Shown here piece after piece: positions 45,571-53,911 of a stretch of DNA of 64,000 nt; position 1 is the stretch's first letter; each line of letters opens with the position of its first letter. The DNA lies in assembly GCA_040220895.1 (NCBI GenBank), contig JAVJVY010000022.1, forward strand, positions 62,001-126,000. The letters are read 5' to 3'. The notes below the pieces were generated by a model that was given only the letters and a program-made list of their open reading frames with translations, was not told the origin of the DNA and made no database searches. Source of the DNA: UBA11591 sp040220895. Its GTDB lineage: Bacteria > Bacteroidota > Bacteroidia > Flavobacteriales_E > Vicingaceae. The translations under genes and the position numbers were made by a program.

Positions 45571-48500
45571 CTATTCTTCAATTTCCTCGTCAAATAAGAA
45601 ATCATAATCCCCCATTTCGTCAAAATTAATCTCCATGGCTTCCTTTTCTTTTGGTATGGCCTCTGCTTTCTCTTCTTCAAGTCGATTTATACCCTCTAGT
45701 TTGTCTTTGGCCAATTGCTTAAGATCCTCACCGGGATAGTTCTGAATGACAGATTCCAAGGTGACTTTTGCCTGATAAATATCTTCTCGTGCCAAATAAA
45801 TGTCTGACCAAAGAATAAATGCCTTGGCTATCCATAGATCATACGAAGGACTTTGGTTAAGAACCATGTCTATGAACTTTTCGCTACTGTCCAAATTTCC
45901 CCTCATGTATTCGATGTAGGCCAAATTGAATTTTGCCTTTGCACCTTCGTCCGTGTTAGAAGAAGCAATAGAAGCAAAAGCACGATAAGCTTTATTGAAT
46001 TGGTCGGATCGTAAATACGAACTACCCAGAAATACACTGGTCTCCAGTCGAACTTCATCACTTAAATTCTCTTTATCCAGCACTTTCAAGGCATAACTTC
46101 TACCCTCATTGTCATTTGAATTTTTGAAATTCAGTTTCATTAGCCAGTATTGGGCAAGGTCAACATTAGTTGCCAAATCAGCCTTTTCCTCCAGGGCCTT
46201 ATAGAATGCTATGGCTTTTTCAGTTTGGTCTAATTTCAGGCTAATGCGCGCCGCGTGGTAAAGGGACTTTTCTGTGAATAAGTTTTTTGGCTGTGCCAAG
46301 ACATACTCAAAATCCAGTAAGGCCTCTTGATCATATCCTGATCGCTGCTCACATTCACCACGGTAATAATGTGCATTCAGCAAAAACAAGCCTTGTCCGT
46401 AACGTTCAATGTAAATACTAAAGTTTTTAACTGCATCGGGGCATTGATTATTAAGGTAAGCGTTCTCGGCTATTTCATATGCGGCGCTGTCTAGGGAAGT
46501 CGCCGGGATATCGTCAATGCCTATTTTTGACATATACTGTTCGAAACCGCTCAGGTCACCCCGATCAATGTATATGTTCTTTATCTTATCCAAGGCCTGC
46601 CTGGCTTCCGGAGTGCTCCGATAGTTTTGAACAACTTCTTTAAAATACGATAAGGCCGTAGTGTCCTTTTCTGAATTGTAAGAGATGAGACCTGCCTTGA
46701 GCAGAGCTTTGCTTTTGTAAGGACTTTCCGGAATATCGATAATGAGTTTTTCGAAAATTACCAAGGCCTCTTCTGACTTGTTTTGCACCAAAAGAACATC
46801 TGCCAATTCATACAGAGCATCATCGTAGTACAAAGACTTTTGATACTCTTTGGTGAGTTGGCGCAACTTCAATATTTTTCCGGGGTAGTCGCCCATTACA
46901 CCTAGTGCTGAGGCGCACTGAAAAATGGCGTAGTCCCGCTCAAATTCGCCTTTGTCAATTGCCAATTGGTAATATTCCGAAGCACTTTTATATTCTCTTG
47001 TCACAAAGTAGGCGTCTGCCACTCTCAGATAAGCATCATTCACCATTTTTATATTCGCATTTCCAGGATTGCTCACAAATTGACGGAACCGAAAAATCGC
47101 CTTGTCGTATTCCCTTTTCCTATAGTGAGCATATGCGAGATTGTATTGAGCCAGTGCATATATATCTATAGACTTTGCGCCAGGTTCGAAAAGAAAATTT
47201 TCATATCCTGCAATTGATTCATCGTAATTAAGCAGGCGATAATATGCCTCAGCTCTCCAAAATGTGGCCTCGTTCTTAATTTTTCGGTCATAATCCTGAC
47301 CAATGACCAAATCGAAATAAGCGATGGAATGTTCCAATTCCCCGCGATTAAGCTTTTCGACTCCCAAGTAGTGCAATATTCGCTGGTATGCAGTATTTAA
47401 TTTAAGTGATCGATTCTGAATTCTATCCAGCGATTTTCGGGCTTCTTCATAATTTTTAGTGGTAAAATATACATTGACTAAAAACTCATTCGCCTCTTCT
47501 ATGTTGGCCGAATTTGGGTATTCATTCAAATAAGATTCAAGCGCCCTGATCGCATCATTATAAGGATAGTCGGATAATTCATAGGAAAGTTTTGCAAAGG
47601 AATACATGGCACTCTCCCTTATTTCCGGTTCCGAACCAGCCAAATAAGCAGATCTCATGGAATTCCGAGCAAGGAGTTTTTGGTCCAGGCTCAGGAATGT
47701 TTCTCCCAGATTGTAATGAATGAACTGATTCAAGCTATCGTTATCCGATATGGCTGCCTGAAACCATTTAACAGACTCTTTTAGCTGATCGGATTTACCA
47801 CAGGCCAAAGCAATCTCAAAATAATCTTCGGGGCCGGCATTCGGACTGGTTTGAACATATGTAATAAGGAATGGAATTGCCTCTTTGAACCTTGATGTAT
47901 TGAAATAGGATTCGCCAATTAATCTGGATATTTCAGAAGCTCGCTGAGCGAGGGAACTATCCAGGATGGGAACGGCATAGTTGATCAACTCATCATACTT
48001 GGCCTGTTTAAATAGAATTTGAGCAATGTAATACGGTATCACGGAAAGAAAACTCGGCTGTTTTTCAATTTGACGGAAATAGGTAAGTGCCGTTTCATAG
48101 TTGCCGGTTTCGTAAGCCAAATGGGCATAATAGTATTTGGCGACCACACTGTACTTTGTTTCCGCATCCTTTATTTCGAACAAACTTTGCATGGCCTGTT
48201 TATTCTGGCCTTCTTGAAAGTAACTATAACCAAGCTTAAAATAATACTCCGCTATGTCTTCGTTGTTTAAGTTGTATACATCGACTTGCTCAAACCAGGA
48301 AATAGCCTTCTTATATCGCTTCTTGCGGTATTGATATTTTCCAAGATCGAAATTGGCACGGTTAATCTTGGGGCTCTCAGGATACTTGGTAATAAACTCG
48401 ATTAGCAGGTTTTCAGCATTGGTGTTAAACAGCATTAAACCACATAATGCCCGATAATAAGCCGCATTTGCCGACATTTCAGTGTGTTCGTCCGACCAGA

Positions 48501-48693
48501 TATCTCCAACTTCTTCAAACGCTCGCTGTGCGCTACCAAACTTTTGCTTTTCAAAAAGATCGATTGCTTTACGGTAGGTCTCTTCTCCTTGATCGTATTT
48601 AATGGACTTCTGAGCCTTTGCTGACACCATAATAAGCAACAGAACAGTGATGACAAGAAGGTGAGAATTAAGAATGGTCCGGTGAAATGTCAT
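45571..48693 (-). CDS. Large tetratricopeptide-repeat envelope protein
   Basis: 1040 residues with an N-terminal signal peptide (about 1-27, ending MVSAKAQ) and TPR units through almost the whole length (for example KQKFGSAQRAFEEVGDIWSDE, YRKKRYKKAISWFEQVDVYN, YRKREYDKAIFRFRQFVSNP). It ends in an acidic tail with FDEMGDYDFLFDEEIEE. Such periplasmic TPR proteins act as scaffolds. The 1-bp spacing to the barrel protein gene suggests they form one complex at the outer membrane. No catalytic domain was seen. Confidence 0.82.
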   Translation of the reverse strand: MTFHRTILNSHLLVITVLLLIMVSAKAQKSIKYDQGEETYRKAIDLFEKQKFGSAQRAFEEVGDIWSDEHTEMSANAAYYRALCGLMLFNTNAENLLIEFITKYPESPKINRANFDLGKYQYRKKRYKKAISWFEQVDVYNLNNEDIAEYYFKLGYSYFQEGQNKQAMQSLFEIKDAETKYSVVAKYYYAHLAYETGNYETALTYFRQIEKQPSFLSVIPYYIAQILFKQAKYDELINYAVPILDSSLAQRASEISRLIGESYFNTSRFKEAIPFLITYVQTSPNAGPEDYFEIALACGKSDQLKESVKWFQAAISDNDSLNQFIHYNLGETFLSLDQKLLARNSMRSAYLAGSEPEIRESAMYSFAKLSYELSDYPYNDAIRALESYLNEYPNSANIEEANEFLVNVYFTTKNYEEARKSLDRIQNRSLKLNTAYQRILHYLGVEKLNRGELEHSIAYFDLVIGQDYDRKIKNEATFWRAEAYYRLLNYDESIAGYENFLFEPGAKSIDIYALAQYNLAYAHYRKREYDKAIFRFRQFVSNPGNANIKMVNDAYLRVADAYFVTREYKSASEYYQLAIDKGEFERDYAIFQCASALGVMGDYPGKILKLRQLTKEYQKSLYYDDALYELADVLLVQNKSEEALVIFEKLIIDIPESPYKSKALLKAGLISYNSEKDTTALSYFKEVVQNYRSTPEARQALDKIKNIYIDRGDLSGFEQYMSKIGIDDIPATSLDSAAYEIAENAYLNNQCPDAVKNFSIYIERYGQGLFLLNAHYYRGECEQRSGYDQEALLDFEYVLAQPKNLFTEKSLYHAARISLKLDQTEKAIAFYKALEEKADLATNVDLAQYWLMKLNFKNSNDNEGRSYALKVLDKENLSDEVRLETSVFLGSSYLRSDQFNKAYRAFASIASSNTDEGAKAKFNLAYIEYMRGNLDSSEKFIDMVLNQSPSYDLWIAKAFILWSDIYLAREDIYQAKVTLESVIQNYPGEDLKQLAKDKLEGINRLEEEKAEAIPKEKEAMEINFDEMGDYDFLFDEEIEE

Positions 48694-48864
48694 TAAATCA
48701 GATAGGTCGCTAGGCGAAGTGATAAATTTAGAAACTTAAAGACGCGCCAAACAAGAGGTAAATACTTACTTTTCAACCAAATTTTGTTAAAAGCAATCTT
48801 TACCGGGAGCTTATTTGTATTTGGGGTAATTGATAATTTATAATTTTACAGTCATTCACTTTTC

Positions 48865-49560
48865 ATGAACTCAGAAGAAGTTTCGTCCACCGACAAGATC
48901 ATTTCGCTGCAGGGTGCAGGAATCTCACAAAAAAATCACCTGGTGCTAGACAACGTCAATCTTGTTATAAACCGAGGAGAATTCGTCTTTCTCGTCGGCA
49001 AGAATGGCTCTGGCAAAAGCAGCTTTTTAAAAACACTTTATGGGGAATTGAAACTTCAGAATGGAGAGGCCCTGGTCTCTGACTTTACACTTCACAAAAT
49101 TAAAAGGAAGAAAATTCCTTTCTTAAGACGCAAGATCGGTATCGTTTTTCAGGATTTTCAATTGCTTACGGACCGCTCTGTTCATGAGAATTTAAAATTC
49201 GTATTGAGGGCTACGGGCTGGAAAGACAAAAACAAGATTGAAGAACGGATAGATGAAGTATTGGACCATGTGGGTTTGGTAAATAAAAAAATCAAGTACC
49301 CGCACGAACTGAGTGGCGGAGAGCAACAACGTGTGGCAATTGCACGTTCCCTGCTCAATGAGCCCGAGATCATCTTGGCAGACGAGCCCACGGGAAATCT
49401 TGATCCCGAAACTTCAGACGAGATCATGAAGATATTTCATCGATTGAGCGAAGAAGGAATAGCCGTTATCATGGCAAGTCACGATTATGTGCTTATGAAA
49501 AAGTATGGAAAAAGGACCCTTAAATTTGATGAAGGTCGAATTGAGGAAGTTCCGGTCTGA
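48865..49560 (+). CDS. ftsE: ABC transporter ATP-binding protein, FtsE-like
   Basis: 231-residue ATPase: Walker A GKNGSGKSSFLK (about 43-54), Q-loop VFQDFQLL, signature LSGGEQQRVAIARSLL (about 150-165), Walker B IILADEPTGNLDPE (about 170-183) and a switch His in MASHDYVLM. The spacing and the DEPTGNLD motif fit the FtsE/LolD group; FtsE acts with FtsX to control septal peptidoglycan hydrolases. No permease gene lies nearby, so LolD or another partner cannot be excluded. A glycosyltransferase follows after 6 bp. Confidence 0.82.
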   Translation: MNSEEVSSTDKIISLQGAGISQKNHLVLDNVNLVINRGEFVFLVGKNGSGKSSFLKTLYGELKLQNGEALVSDFTLHKIKRKKIPFLRRKIGIVFQDFQLLTDRSVHENLKFVLRATGWKDKNKIEERIDEVLDHVGLVNKKIKYPHELSGGEQQRVAIARSLLNEPEIILADEPTGNLDPETSDEIMKIFHRLSEEGIAVIMASHDYVLMKKYGKRTLKFDEGRIEEVPV

Positions 49561-49566
49561 TACTTT

Positions 49567-50472
49567 ATGCTTTCCATCCTGATCCCCATTTATAATTTTA
49601 ATGTAGTTCAATTAGTAAGTGAATTACACCATCAGTCAGTTGAATGTGGAATCCCATTTGAAATCCTTTGCCTTGATGATGCTTCTGATTCTTTTTTTAA
49701 AGCACAGAACAGAGAAATATCGTCCATTCCCAGTGTGATTTATAAAGAATTGGAAAGTAACATCGGCAGGTCAAAGATCAGGAACAAATTAGCCGAGGAT
49801 TCAGACTACGACAACCTGCTTTTTCTCGATTGCGATTCAGCCTTGCCCAGTCGGGATTTTATAAAAAAATACGTCATACACATCGAAAATTACCACGTGG
49901 TGTATGGAGGAAGAATATATGAGAGTAATCCTCCTTTGGCCAAGGAAAAGTTTTTCAGGTGGATTTATGGAAAAAAGAGGGAGTCTATTAGCGTTGATTC
50001 TAGACTAAGTAGCCCTTACAAGTCATTTATGACAAATAATTTCCTGATTCACAAGAAAGCCTTTCTTTCGATCCGACTGAACGAGCATATTGTGGGATAC
50101 GGTCATGAGGATACCATGTTTGGCATCCGACTCAAAGAAAACAGTGTTGCTATTAAACACATCAACAATCCAGTTGTGCACGTGGGCTTGGAAGATTTCG
50201 ATGAATACATTGAAAAAACCGTGGAAGGCCTTCGCAACCTAATTTTCATTGCAAAATTTGTCGATCTGAACGACACTGTTCGTCTCTATCGGTTTTTGAC
50301 CATGGCCAAGAAATACAGGATTGAAAATCTTATCAGTAATTTCGAGCATCGAATTGAAAGACACTTACTAAGAAACCTAGAAGGAAGCACGCCGATATTA
50401 AAAGGCTTCGATCTATTCAAAATAGGCAGGCTTATCAGAATTGAGCGCGAACACCTTCAAAAACTGAAATAA
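49567..50472 (+). CDS. Glycosyltransferase family 2 protein
   Basis: 301 residues with the GT-A fold start LSILIPIYNFNVVQLVSEL and LCLDDASD (about 37-44), then LFLDCDSALP (about 84-93) providing the metal-binding DxD-like acid pair. A C-terminal helical part follows. It uses a nucleotide-sugar donor to build cell-surface glycan; the acceptor is unknown. It lies 6 bp after the FtsE-like gene and overlaps tail to tail by 38 bp with the GT4 gene on the other strand, so these bases encode both C-termini. Confidence 0.85.
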   Translation: MLSILIPIYNFNVVQLVSELHHQSVECGIPFEILCLDDASDSFFKAQNREISSIPSVIYKELESNIGRSKIRNKLAEDSDYDNLLFLDCDSALPSRDFIKKYVIHIENYHVVYGGRIYESNPPLAKEKFFRWIYGKKRESISVDSRLSSPYKSFMTNNFLIHKKAFLSIRLNEHIVGYGHEDTMFGIRLKENSVAIKHINNPVVHVGLEDFDEYIEKTVEGLRNLIFIAKFVDLNDTVRLYRFLTMAKKYRIENLISNFEHRIERHLLRNLEGSTPILKGFDLFKIGRLIRIEREHLQKLK

Positions 50473-51565
50473 GAAGGGGGAATTCATTTTCCCAGTTCAA
50501 ATCTTGGCTGGCCTTTTGTGCTCCTGATCGGAGCTTTTCCAGTTGTTCATTATCGCTGAACAGGGCCTTTATAGATTTAGCGATTTCCCTTGGCTCATGA
50601 CTCTTTATTACATGGGCAAAATCGTAATGCTCATTCAATTTTAAAACCTCAGGCAAGGGGGAAACCAAACAAGGCAATCCCAACTGTATGTAATCAAAGA
50701 CCTTATTAGGCAGCGAATGTGTATAGCTAAGGCCGTTCAATTTTTCGATAGAGATTCCAATATCTGCTTGTCGAGTAAAGAAATGAAGTTTATCAAGATC
50801 GATTTTTCCGGTCATTATAATTCTTTCGGGGTTGACAAGTTTGGCCCTCTTTTTTTTAAGATCATTAAAAACATCACCATCACCGCATACAAGTAAGTCG
50901 AAATCGGGCAGCAAATCCATGGCATCTAATAATTCTTCAAGCCCTCTATCAATGTTCACTGAACCCTGATAAATCATCCTGTACTTTCCACCCTTCTGAA
51001 TCAGAAATTCAAGTGGGATAACGTTTACGGAAGTATCATTTTTAAAAGGCAAGTTCCTAACCACTTGCATTTCAATTTGGTAACGATCGTTGTAGGCCTC
51101 GGCAATAGGTTTTGACACAGTCATCCATGCCTTCGGTCTTCTGATACAGATCCTTTCAATGAGTTTCCATACACTGCGGACAAATGGTCTGTCAGTCAAT
51201 TCAGGAACCTCGGTAAAGTATTCGTGGCTGTCATAGATCAATGGAATTCTCCGAATTAAAGATACCACGCAATTTGCAGGCAGGGTATCAAGGTCGTTCG
51301 ATAAAAGAATGTCTACCCTCGAGAATAATAAACGCCAAAAAAGTCTTGCGTTGAATTCTGCATAAAATCCCGGACCTTTTTTGAAGAATGTATTTATAAA
51401 TCCCATTTGATATGGTCTTGCCGCTGAATCAACGGGAACAGGCATCTTTCTGCTCAAGGTCAAAACTTCCCATCCCGATGATTGCAAACTGGCACAGATG
51501 CGATGTATTCGTTGATCTGAGCGCAAATCGCTGGTTGCACTGGAAATAATTTTGAGAGAAGGCAT
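50435..51565 (-). CDS. Glycosyltransferase family 4 (GT-B) protein
   Basis: 376 residues from the ATG at 51565 (preferred to a TTG at 51574). The GT-B architecture has an N-terminal acceptor domain and a C-terminal donor domain with RMIYQGSVNIDRGLEELLDAM, LLVCGDGDV and LPNKVFDYIQLGLPCLVSPLPEV, which carry the nucleotide-sugar contacts. A TATATTTG -7 box ends 6 bases before the ATG, suggesting a leaderless transcript. The 3' end overlaps the convergent GT2 gene by 38 bp. Probably lipopolysaccharide or exopolysaccharide synthesis. Confidence 0.85.
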   Translation of the reverse strand: MPSLKIISSATSDLRSDQRIHRICASLQSSGWEVLTLSRKMPVPVDSAARPYQMGFINTFFKKGPGFYAEFNARLFWRLLFSRVDILLSNDLDTLPANCVVSLIRRIPLIYDSHEYFTEVPELTDRPFVRSVWKLIERICIRRPKAWMTVSKPIAEAYNDRYQIEMQVVRNLPFKNDTSVNVIPLEFLIQKGGKYRMIYQGSVNIDRGLEELLDAMDLLPDFDLLVCGDGDVFNDLKKKRAKLVNPERIIMTGKIDLDKLHFFTRQADIGISIEKLNGLSYTHSLPNKVFDYIQLGLPCLVSPLPEVLKLNEHYDFAHVIKSHEPREIAKSIKALFSDNEQLEKLRSGAQKASQDLNWENEFPLLISVFEGVRAQF

Positions 51566-51571
51566 GATGAA

Positions 51572-51603
51572 CAAATATAAAAATCGCTAAAAAGCTAAAT
51601 TTG
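51572..51603. promoter_or_regulatory. Divergent -7 boxes between the GT4 gene and murB
   Basis: TATATTTG on the minus strand (51579-51572) faces GT4; TAAATTTG on the plus strand (51596-51603) faces murB. Neither has a recognisable -33 TTG. The whole divergent gap is only 54 bp. Confidence 0.3.
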
Positions 51604-51619
51604 GTGATTTCCCTGAATA

Positions 51620-52636
51620 ATGCAGATAGAACGAAACATTTCTCTCAAACAATATAACACATTCGGTGTTCAGGTGCGGGCAGATTATTTTGCGGCCATC
51701 AACAAGATAGCGGATTTTCAGGAGCTACTGCTTCACAAGTCCTATGAACAAAGGAATAAAATGATTCTTGGCGGAGGGAGTAATGTGCTATTTACCAAAG
51801 ATTTTGACGGTCTGGTGATCAAAAATAATTTAAAGGGAATAGATGTTATTGAAGAAAATGAAAACCATGTATGGATTAAATGTGGTGCAGGCGAGGTGTG
51901 GCATGATTTAGTGTTGGCATGTATCGATAAGAATTATGCCGGTTTGGAAAATCTTTCGCTGATTCCCGGAATGGTTGGTGCAAGTCCGATGCAAAACATT
52001 GGAGCTTATGGCGTCGAGGTGAAAGACTTTGTAGCACGCGTAGCCTGTTTTGATATGGCTAGTGGTGAAGCTGAAATATATCAAGGGAGTGAATGTGAAT
52101 TTGGATACAGGACCAGCATCTTTAAAACGAAATACAAAAACCGCAAATTCATTGAATACGTGGTTTTCAAACTCAATAAAAAGGCAACGTTCAACACGTC
52201 GTACGGTGCTATTGAACAAGAGCTAGAACGACTGAACATTCAAGAACTGAGTCTAAAGGCGATCAGTCAGGCTGTCATTAATATTCGAAGTCGAAAGCTT
52301 CCCGACCCCAAATTGATTGGAAATGCAGGCAGTTTCTTTAAAAACCCTGTGATCGATGAAGACAAGGCCAACAAACTATTGAACAAATTCCCGAATATTC
52401 CATTGTATCCTGCTCCTCAAGGTTTAAAAAAAGTCGCAGCGGGTTGGTTAATAGAAAAAGCCGGTTGGAAAGGAAAGCGAGTGAATGATCATGGTGTTCA
52501 CCAGGCACAGGCACTGGTGCTTGTTAACTACGGCGGTGCCACGGGGTCTTCCATTTTACAATTGGCAGAAGATATTCAGCAAAGCATTCGTGAATTATTT
52601 GATATTGAGCTTGAAAAGGAAGTGAATGTCATATGA
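51620..52636 (+). CDS. murB: UDP-N-acetylenolpyruvoylglucosamine reductase
   Basis: FAD/NADPH enzyme that reduces UDP-GlcNAc-enolpyruvate to UDP-MurNAc for peptidoglycan. The 338 residues match the type I (E. coli-like) form. The FAD-binding MILGGGSNVLFTKDFDG lies at about 50-66, IPGMVGASPMQNIGAYGVEV at about 115-134, and the catalytic Ser in NAGSFFKNPV at about 236-245. The C-terminal GWKGKRVNDHGVHQAQALVLVN is typical. A bactofilin-like gene follows after 66 bp. Confidence 0.95.
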   Translation: MQIERNISLKQYNTFGVQVRADYFAAINKIADFQELLLHKSYEQRNKMILGGGSNVLFTKDFDGLVIKNNLKGIDVIEENENHVWIKCGAGEVWHDLVLACIDKNYAGLENLSLIPGMVGASPMQNIGAYGVEVKDFVARVACFDMASGEAEIYQGSECEFGYRTSIFKTKYKNRKFIEYVVFKLNKKATFNTSYGAIEQELERLNIQELSLKAISQAVINIRSRKLPDPKLIGNAGSFFKNPVIDEDKANKLLNKFPNIPLYPAPQGLKKVAAGWLIEKAGWKGKRVNDHGVHQAQALVLVNYGGATGSSILQLAEDIQQSIRELFDIELEKEVNVI

Positions 52637-52702
52637 TATCCTGATTGTCATTCTTGTTTTTCATATTCAATACCATTACCTTGGAACAATAAATCGATAC
52701 TC

Positions 52703-53911
52703 ATGAAAAAGGTTCCTTTTTTCGCGTTTACCTTATTGACTTTGACTTTGTTTTGCAATAGGATTCATGCGACCAACTTTAATGCAGATGAAAACGTAAT
52801 TATTTCTGACAGCCGAGATTCAGATCAATACCTGGCGGGTAAAAAAGTCACCATTAACGCCTTTGTCGATGGTGACGTCATTGCCGGTGCCGAAACCCTG
52901 ACGGTCAACGATACCGTGACGGGTGATCTTTTGGTTGGCGGGGGTTACATTTTTCTGAACTCTTACATAGGAGATGACGTGCGGATAGCTGGGGGGGAAA
53001 TTGAATTAAATGGTGTTGTTGAAGGTGATTTCATTGTCTTTGCCGGTCAAGTCACAATTGGTCAAAATGCTGAAATCAGAGGGGATCTTATTGTTTATTC
53101 CGGAGAGGTCACCTTAGCCGGTCACGTTTACGGCTCTATGCTCTCTGGTGCTGGAAAAATCATGGTCACAGGGCAGGTAGATGGAAATGCCGATATGAAG
53201 GCGGGCGAAATTCAAATTTCCGGATCAATAGGTGGAAATCTGAAAGCCAGTGCCACGGAGTTCTATGTTGAACCAACTGCCAGGTGTGAAGGAAGTGTTG
53301 AATATTGGTCTGCCCAAGGCGAATCAGATTTATCGTCTTTTAGCGAATCGGTGCGGTTTAATGAAGATCTGGCCATGGTCGAGGAAGAAATGGATTGGAA
53401 AGGACTAGTCACGCTTTTTGGTCTGGGCATCATTTCTTATTGGGTGATTTTTATCCTTTCAACTTTTGTGGTACTGCTGCTACTGGAACATTTTTTAGGC
53501 CATCAATTCGAGCGAGCCGCAAGTGTTCTGAGCTCAAAATTTGTACTCAGTTTTGGCTATGGAATGCTTTATTTTATAGGCATTCCGGTTTTAAGCGTGC
53601 TTCTTTTCGTCATCATCATCGGCTTTCCCATAGGTGTGCTTACTTTGAGTATTTACTTACTGACATTGTTGTTTACGGCCAGTATCACAGGTTTGGCAGT
53701 TGCTCATTACTTCAAATTAAAATACGGAAAAAATTGGACCTACTTCCAAACCGTTGGATATGCACTTTTAACTGTTGTTGTTTTGAAAGTGATCTTTTGG
53801 ATCCCTATTCTGGGTTGGCTAATGAAACGATTGCTGGCAGCAGCTGTTTACGGAGCTTTTATTCTGCTCCTTGTGAAAGGAAAATCGCTGCTACAAAGTC
53901 ATGAAAGTTGA
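52703..53911 (+). CDS. Bactofilin-like polymer-forming protein with C-terminal membrane domain
   Basis: 402 residues. N-terminal signal peptide (about 1-23). A right-handed beta-helix built of short repeats (about 30-190: INAFVDGDVIAGAETLTVND, DDVRIAGGEIELNGVVEGDF, NAEIRGDLIVYSGEVTLAGH) resembles bactofilins, the polymerising scaffold proteins. The C-terminal half (about 230-390) has four or five membrane helices. Classic bactofilins are short and cytosolic; here the export signal would place the helix outside the inner membrane. A near-consensus -7 (TACCTTGG) with TTG 20 bases upstream lies before the gene. It overlaps the M3 peptidase gene tail to tail by 13 bp. Confidence 0.78.
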   Translation: MKKVPFFAFTLLTLTLFCNRIHATNFNADENVIISDSRDSDQYLAGKKVTINAFVDGDVIAGAETLTVNDTVTGDLLVGGGYIFLNSYIGDDVRIAGGEIELNGVVEGDFIVFAGQVTIGQNAEIRGDLIVYSGEVTLAGHVYGSMLSGAGKIMVTGQVDGNADMKAGEIQISGSIGGNLKASATEFYVEPTARCEGSVEYWSAQGESDLSSFSESVRFNEDLAMVEEEMDWKGLVTLFGLGIISYWVIFILSTFVVLLLLEHFLGHQFERAASVLSSKFVLSFGYGMLYFIGIPVLSVLLFVIIIGFPIGVLTLSIYLLTLLFTASITGLAVAHYFKLKYGKNWTYFQTVGYALLTVVVLKVIFWIPILGWLMKRLLAAAVYGAFILLLVKGKSLLQSHES

